A stretch of 64,000 bases of DNA from the NCBI RefSeq assembly GCF_000241465.1, contig NZ_JH584235.1, positions 2,541,210-2,605,209 of the forward strand, in the 5' to 3' direction. Under the pieces are notes generated by a model. The model searched no databases. It saw only the letters and a list, made by a program, of their open reading frames with translations, and was not told the origin of the DNA. Source of the DNA: Sphingomonas echinoides ATCC 14820 (lineage in GTDB: Bacteria; Pseudomonadota; Alphaproteobacteria; Sphingomonadales; Sphingomonadaceae). The translations under genes were made by a program, and so were the position numbers. Positions within the stretch are counted from its first letter, which is position 1; the number at the start of each line of letters is the position of its first letter. Shown in pieces: positions 61,695 through 64,000 of the stretch.

Positions 61695-64000
61695 TTACTC
61701 TGCGGCGACCGCCTTTTTGGGTGCCGCCTTTTTCGCGGCCGGTTTCTTGGCCGCAGGCTTCTTTGCAGCCGTCTTTGCGGCGGGCTTTTTGGCCGCTGCC
61801 TTCTTCTTGCCCTTGGCGGGCGGTGCCGCGGCTGCGCGCGCGTCGATCAATTGCGCGGCCTCTTCGAGCGTCAGTGCATCCTTTTCGATCGATTTGGGCA
61901 AGGTCGCATTGGTCGTGCCATCGGTGACATAGGCCCCGTAGCGGCCCTCCATCAGCTTGATCTCGGCCTCGGTACGCGGATGCAGGCCCAGCACCTTGAG
62001 CGGGGCCTGAGCCCCCCGTTGCGGCCGCCCGCCGCCTGCGGCGGCTTCCGCCAGCTTCACCACCGCCGCGTTCATGCCCGTTTCGAACACATCCGCCGTC
62101 GAGCTAAGCCGCGCATATTTGCCCGCATGCTTCAGATACGGGCCATAGCGACCGATGGCCGCCGTGATGGGTTCGCCGGTTTCGGGGTGCGTGCCGATGG
62201 TGCGCGGCAGCGACAGCAGTTTCAACGCCCATTCGAGATCGAGCTCGCCAATATCTTTCGGGATCGACGCCATCTTGCGCGTCTCGCCCTCTCCGATTTG
62301 GATATAGGGGCCGAACCGCCCCGACTTGCGCTCGACCGGCAAGCCGCTTTCCGGGTCATTGCCGAGCGTCTCGGGCGTGGCGTCGGCTTCGCCTTCGCCG
62401 CCGGGCTGGCCGAAGCGGCGGGTATATTTGCATTCGGGATAGTTGGAGCAGGCGACGAACGCGCCGAACTTGCCGCCGCGCAAAGCGAGCTGGCCCTTGT
62501 GGCACAGCGGGCATAGCCGCGGATCGCTGCCATCGGCCTTGGCCGGGAAGAGATAGGGTTCGAGGAACTTATCGAGCTCGGCGGTCACTTCGGACGGCTT
62601 TTGCTCCATCACTTGCGCCGTGCGCGGCTTGAAGTCCTTCCAAAAGGCTTCGAGCACGGCTTGCCACTGCGCGCGGCCGCCCGACACTTCGTCAAGCTCA
62701 TCCTCGAGCCCGGCGGTAAAATCATAGCCGACATATTTCTCGAAGAAGCGTTCGAGGAACGCCGTCACCAACCGGCCCGATTCCTCGGCGAAGAAGCGGT
62801 TCTTCTCGACGCGGACATAGGCGCGGTCCTTCAGCGTCTTGATGATCGAGGCATAGGTCGACGGGCGCCCGATGCCCAGTTCTTCGAGGCGCTTGACCAG
62901 CGACGCTTCCGAGAAGCGCGGCGGCGGCTGGGTGAAATGCTGTTCGGCGGTGACGCCCAATTTGGCCGGGGCATCGCCCTCGCGCAGGCGCGGCAGGCGC
63001 TTGGCGTCTTCATCCTGCGTGTCGTCCGACCCTTCCTCGTACAGCGCGAGATAGCCGGGGAAGAGCATCACCTGGCCGGTGGCGCGCAGTGCCGTGTCGC
63101 CCGTGCCGTCGGCCAGCTCGACCGTGGTGCGCTCCAGCCGGGCCGACGCCATCTGGCTGGCGAGCGCGCGCTTCCAGATCAGATCGTACAGCCGCGCATG
63201 GTCGCCGCCGCCCGCCTTATCCTTGCTGAAATCGGTCGGGCGGATCGCCTCATGCGCTTCCTGCGCGTTCTTGGCCTTGGTCTGGTAGACGCGCGGCTTG
63301 TCGGGGACGTAGCTTGCATCATAGCGATCGGCGACGGCATGGCGCGCGGCCGAGATCGCGCTCGAATCCATCTGCACGCCATCGGTCCGCATGTAGGTGA
63401 TCGCGCCGTCCTCATAGAGGCCCTGCGCGATCCGCATCGTGTGGTCGGCGGAGAAGCCGAGCTTGCGCGAGGCCTCCTGCTGTAGGGTGGAGGTGGTGAA
63501 GGGCGGTGGCGGGTTGCGCGTCGCGGGCTTCACCTCGACGGTCTGGACGGTAAACAGCCCGCTTTCGACCGCGGCCTTGGCGCGCTTGGCGGTGCCTTCC
63601 TCGCCGATCGACAGGCGATCGAGCTTCTTGCCCTCGAACTGCACGAGCCGCGCCTGGAACGGCGTGCCATCATGCTCCATGTCGGCGGCGACCGACCAAT
63701 ATTCCTGCGGGCGGAACGCCTCGATCTCGCGCTCACGGCTGACGATCAGGCGCAGCGCGACCGATTGTACACGGCCCGCCGACTTGGCACCGGGCAGCTT
63801 GCGCCACAGCACCGGCGAGAGCGTGAAGCCGACGAGATAGTCGAGCGCACGGCGCGCGCGATAGGCGTCGATCAAATCGGTATCGAGCTCGCGCGGATGC
63901 TGCATCGCCTCGGTCACCGTCGCCTTGGTGATGGCGTTGAAGGTGACGCGCTGCACGTCCTTGGGCAGTGCCTTGCGGTTGCGGAGCACTTCCTGCACGT
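61695..64000 (-). CDS. topA: DNA topoisomerase I, C-terminal part (cut by window end)
   Basis: At least 767 residues are visible; the N-terminal TOPRIM part lies beyond 64000. The active-site segment AITYMRTDGVQMDSSAISAA is present, with GLYEDG before it and FLERFFEKYVGYDFTAGLED further on. One C4 zinc region reads CPLCHKGQLALRGGKFGAFVACSNYPECKY, spread over about 30 residues. Further degenerate repeats follow (KSGRFGPYIQIGEGE; AAIGRYGPYLKHAGK). The end is a Lys/Ala/Pro tail, typical of alphaproteobacterial TopA. It relaxes negative supercoils. Confidence 0.96.
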   Translation of the reverse strand, partial: VQEVLRNRKALPKDVQRVTFNAITKATVTEAMQHPRELDTDLIDAYRARRALDYLVGFTLSPVLWRKLPGAKSAGRVQSVALRLIVSREREIEAFRPQEYWSVAADMEHDGTPFQARLVQFEGKKLDRLSIGEEGTAKRAKAAVESGLFTVQTVEVKPATRNPPPPFTTSTLQQEASRKLGFSADHTMRIAQGLYEDGAITYMRTDGVQMDSSAISAARHAVADRYDASYVPDKPRVYQTKAKNAQEAHEAIRPTDFSKDKAGGGDHARLYDLIWKRALASQMASARLERTTVELADGTGDTALRATGQVMLFPGYLALYEEGSDDTQDEDAKRLPRLREGDAPAKLGVTAEQHFTQPPPRFSEASLVKRLEELGIGRPSTYASIIKTLKDRAYVRVEKNRFFAEESGRLVTAFLERFFEKYVGYDFTAGLEDELDEVSGGRAQWQAVLEAFWKDFKPRTAQVMEQKPSEVTAELDKFLEPYLFPAKADGSDPRLCPLCHKGQLALRGGKFGAFVACSNYPECKYTRRFGQPGGEGEADATPETLGNDPESGLPVERKSGRFGPYIQIGEGETRKMASIPKDIGELDLEWALKLLSLPRTIGTHPETGEPITAAIGRYGPYLKHAGKYARLSSTADVFETGMNAAVVKLAEAAAGGGRPQRGAQAPLKVLGLHPRTEAEIKLMEGRYGAYVTDGTTNATLPKSIEKDALTLEEAAQLIDARAAAAPPAKGKKKAAAKKPAAKTAAKKPAAKKPAAKKAAPKKAVAAE

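Overview
The window is GC-rich, gene-dense chromosomal DNA from an alphaproteobacterium, most likely a sphingomonad (Sphingomonas or a close relative). The signs are a MipZ division-site ATPase, the alphaproteobacterial order rpmF-plsX-fabH-ihfA-merR, a phytoene synthase, an Atm1-type ABC exporter, COQ4, sterol-desaturase-like hydroxylases, and several short palindromic repeat families of the kind found scattered through sphingomonad genomes. The assignment rests on gene content and my memory of these families, not on a database search. I saw no tRNA, rRNA, CRISPR array, prophage, transposase or plasmid gene.

Layout. 1-9.1 kb: LOG-family hydrolase and phytoene synthase in 4-base overlap, small membrane and cysteine-rich proteins, an Atm1-like ABC exporter, a GNAT enzyme and a sterol-desaturase-like protein, RecQ coupled to a secreted DUF4272 protein, and a TIGR01244 phosphatase-like protein. 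9.1-16.4 kb: a second desaturase, a GMC oxidoreductase, two tiny membrane proteins, a PLP aminotransferase and a PabB-PabC fusion, a metallo-hydrolase and a MAPEG protein. 16.6-19.6 kb: ribosomal protein L32 with fatty-acid initiation (PlsX, FabH), IHF alpha and a MerR regulator. 19.6-28.8 kb: aminopeptidase N, a secreted M28 peptidase, an SDR, a DMT transporter, threonine aldolase and PBP1A. 29-32 kb: a probable sulfite-handling module (FMN reductase, Tat-exported molybdopterin sulfite oxidase, cytochrome c lipoprotein, TauE-type exporter). 32-37 kb: RlmN, an SDR with a divergent LysR regulator, an IalB-like protein, a histidine phosphatase and an outer-membrane beta-barrel.

37-48.7 kb carries dnaN, recF and gyrB, which are often adjacent in bacteria, here spread out. 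Between them lie a lower-GC membrane protein, COQ4, a carboxymuconolactone-decarboxylase-like protein, a two-gene unit that reads as a TbpB-like surface lipoprotein plus its Slam outer-membrane translocator, and a small membrane protein with a possibly lipid-anchored SPFH protein. 48.8-53 kb is a tripartite drug-efflux operon (MFS pump, HlyD/EmrA adaptor, NodT/TolC-like channel). 53-57.6 kb holds an exported methyltransferase, a three-gene phosphorelay cluster and a DnaQ-like exonuclease. 57.6-64 kb has a composite inverted/tandem repeat, phosphomannomutase, a membrane J-domain protein coupled to MipZ, PanC, a Sel1-like protein and the C-terminal three quarters or so of topoisomerase I, cut by the window edge.

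The strongest candidate for an under-described system is the Slam/surface-lipoprotein pair at 41.8-44.8 kb. Both partners can be recognised from architecture: a double-lobed lipoprotein with FYGP-type lobe endings, and a TPR plus beta-barrel protein, with overlapping stop and start codons. Its ligand is unknown, and no TonB receptor lies beside it.
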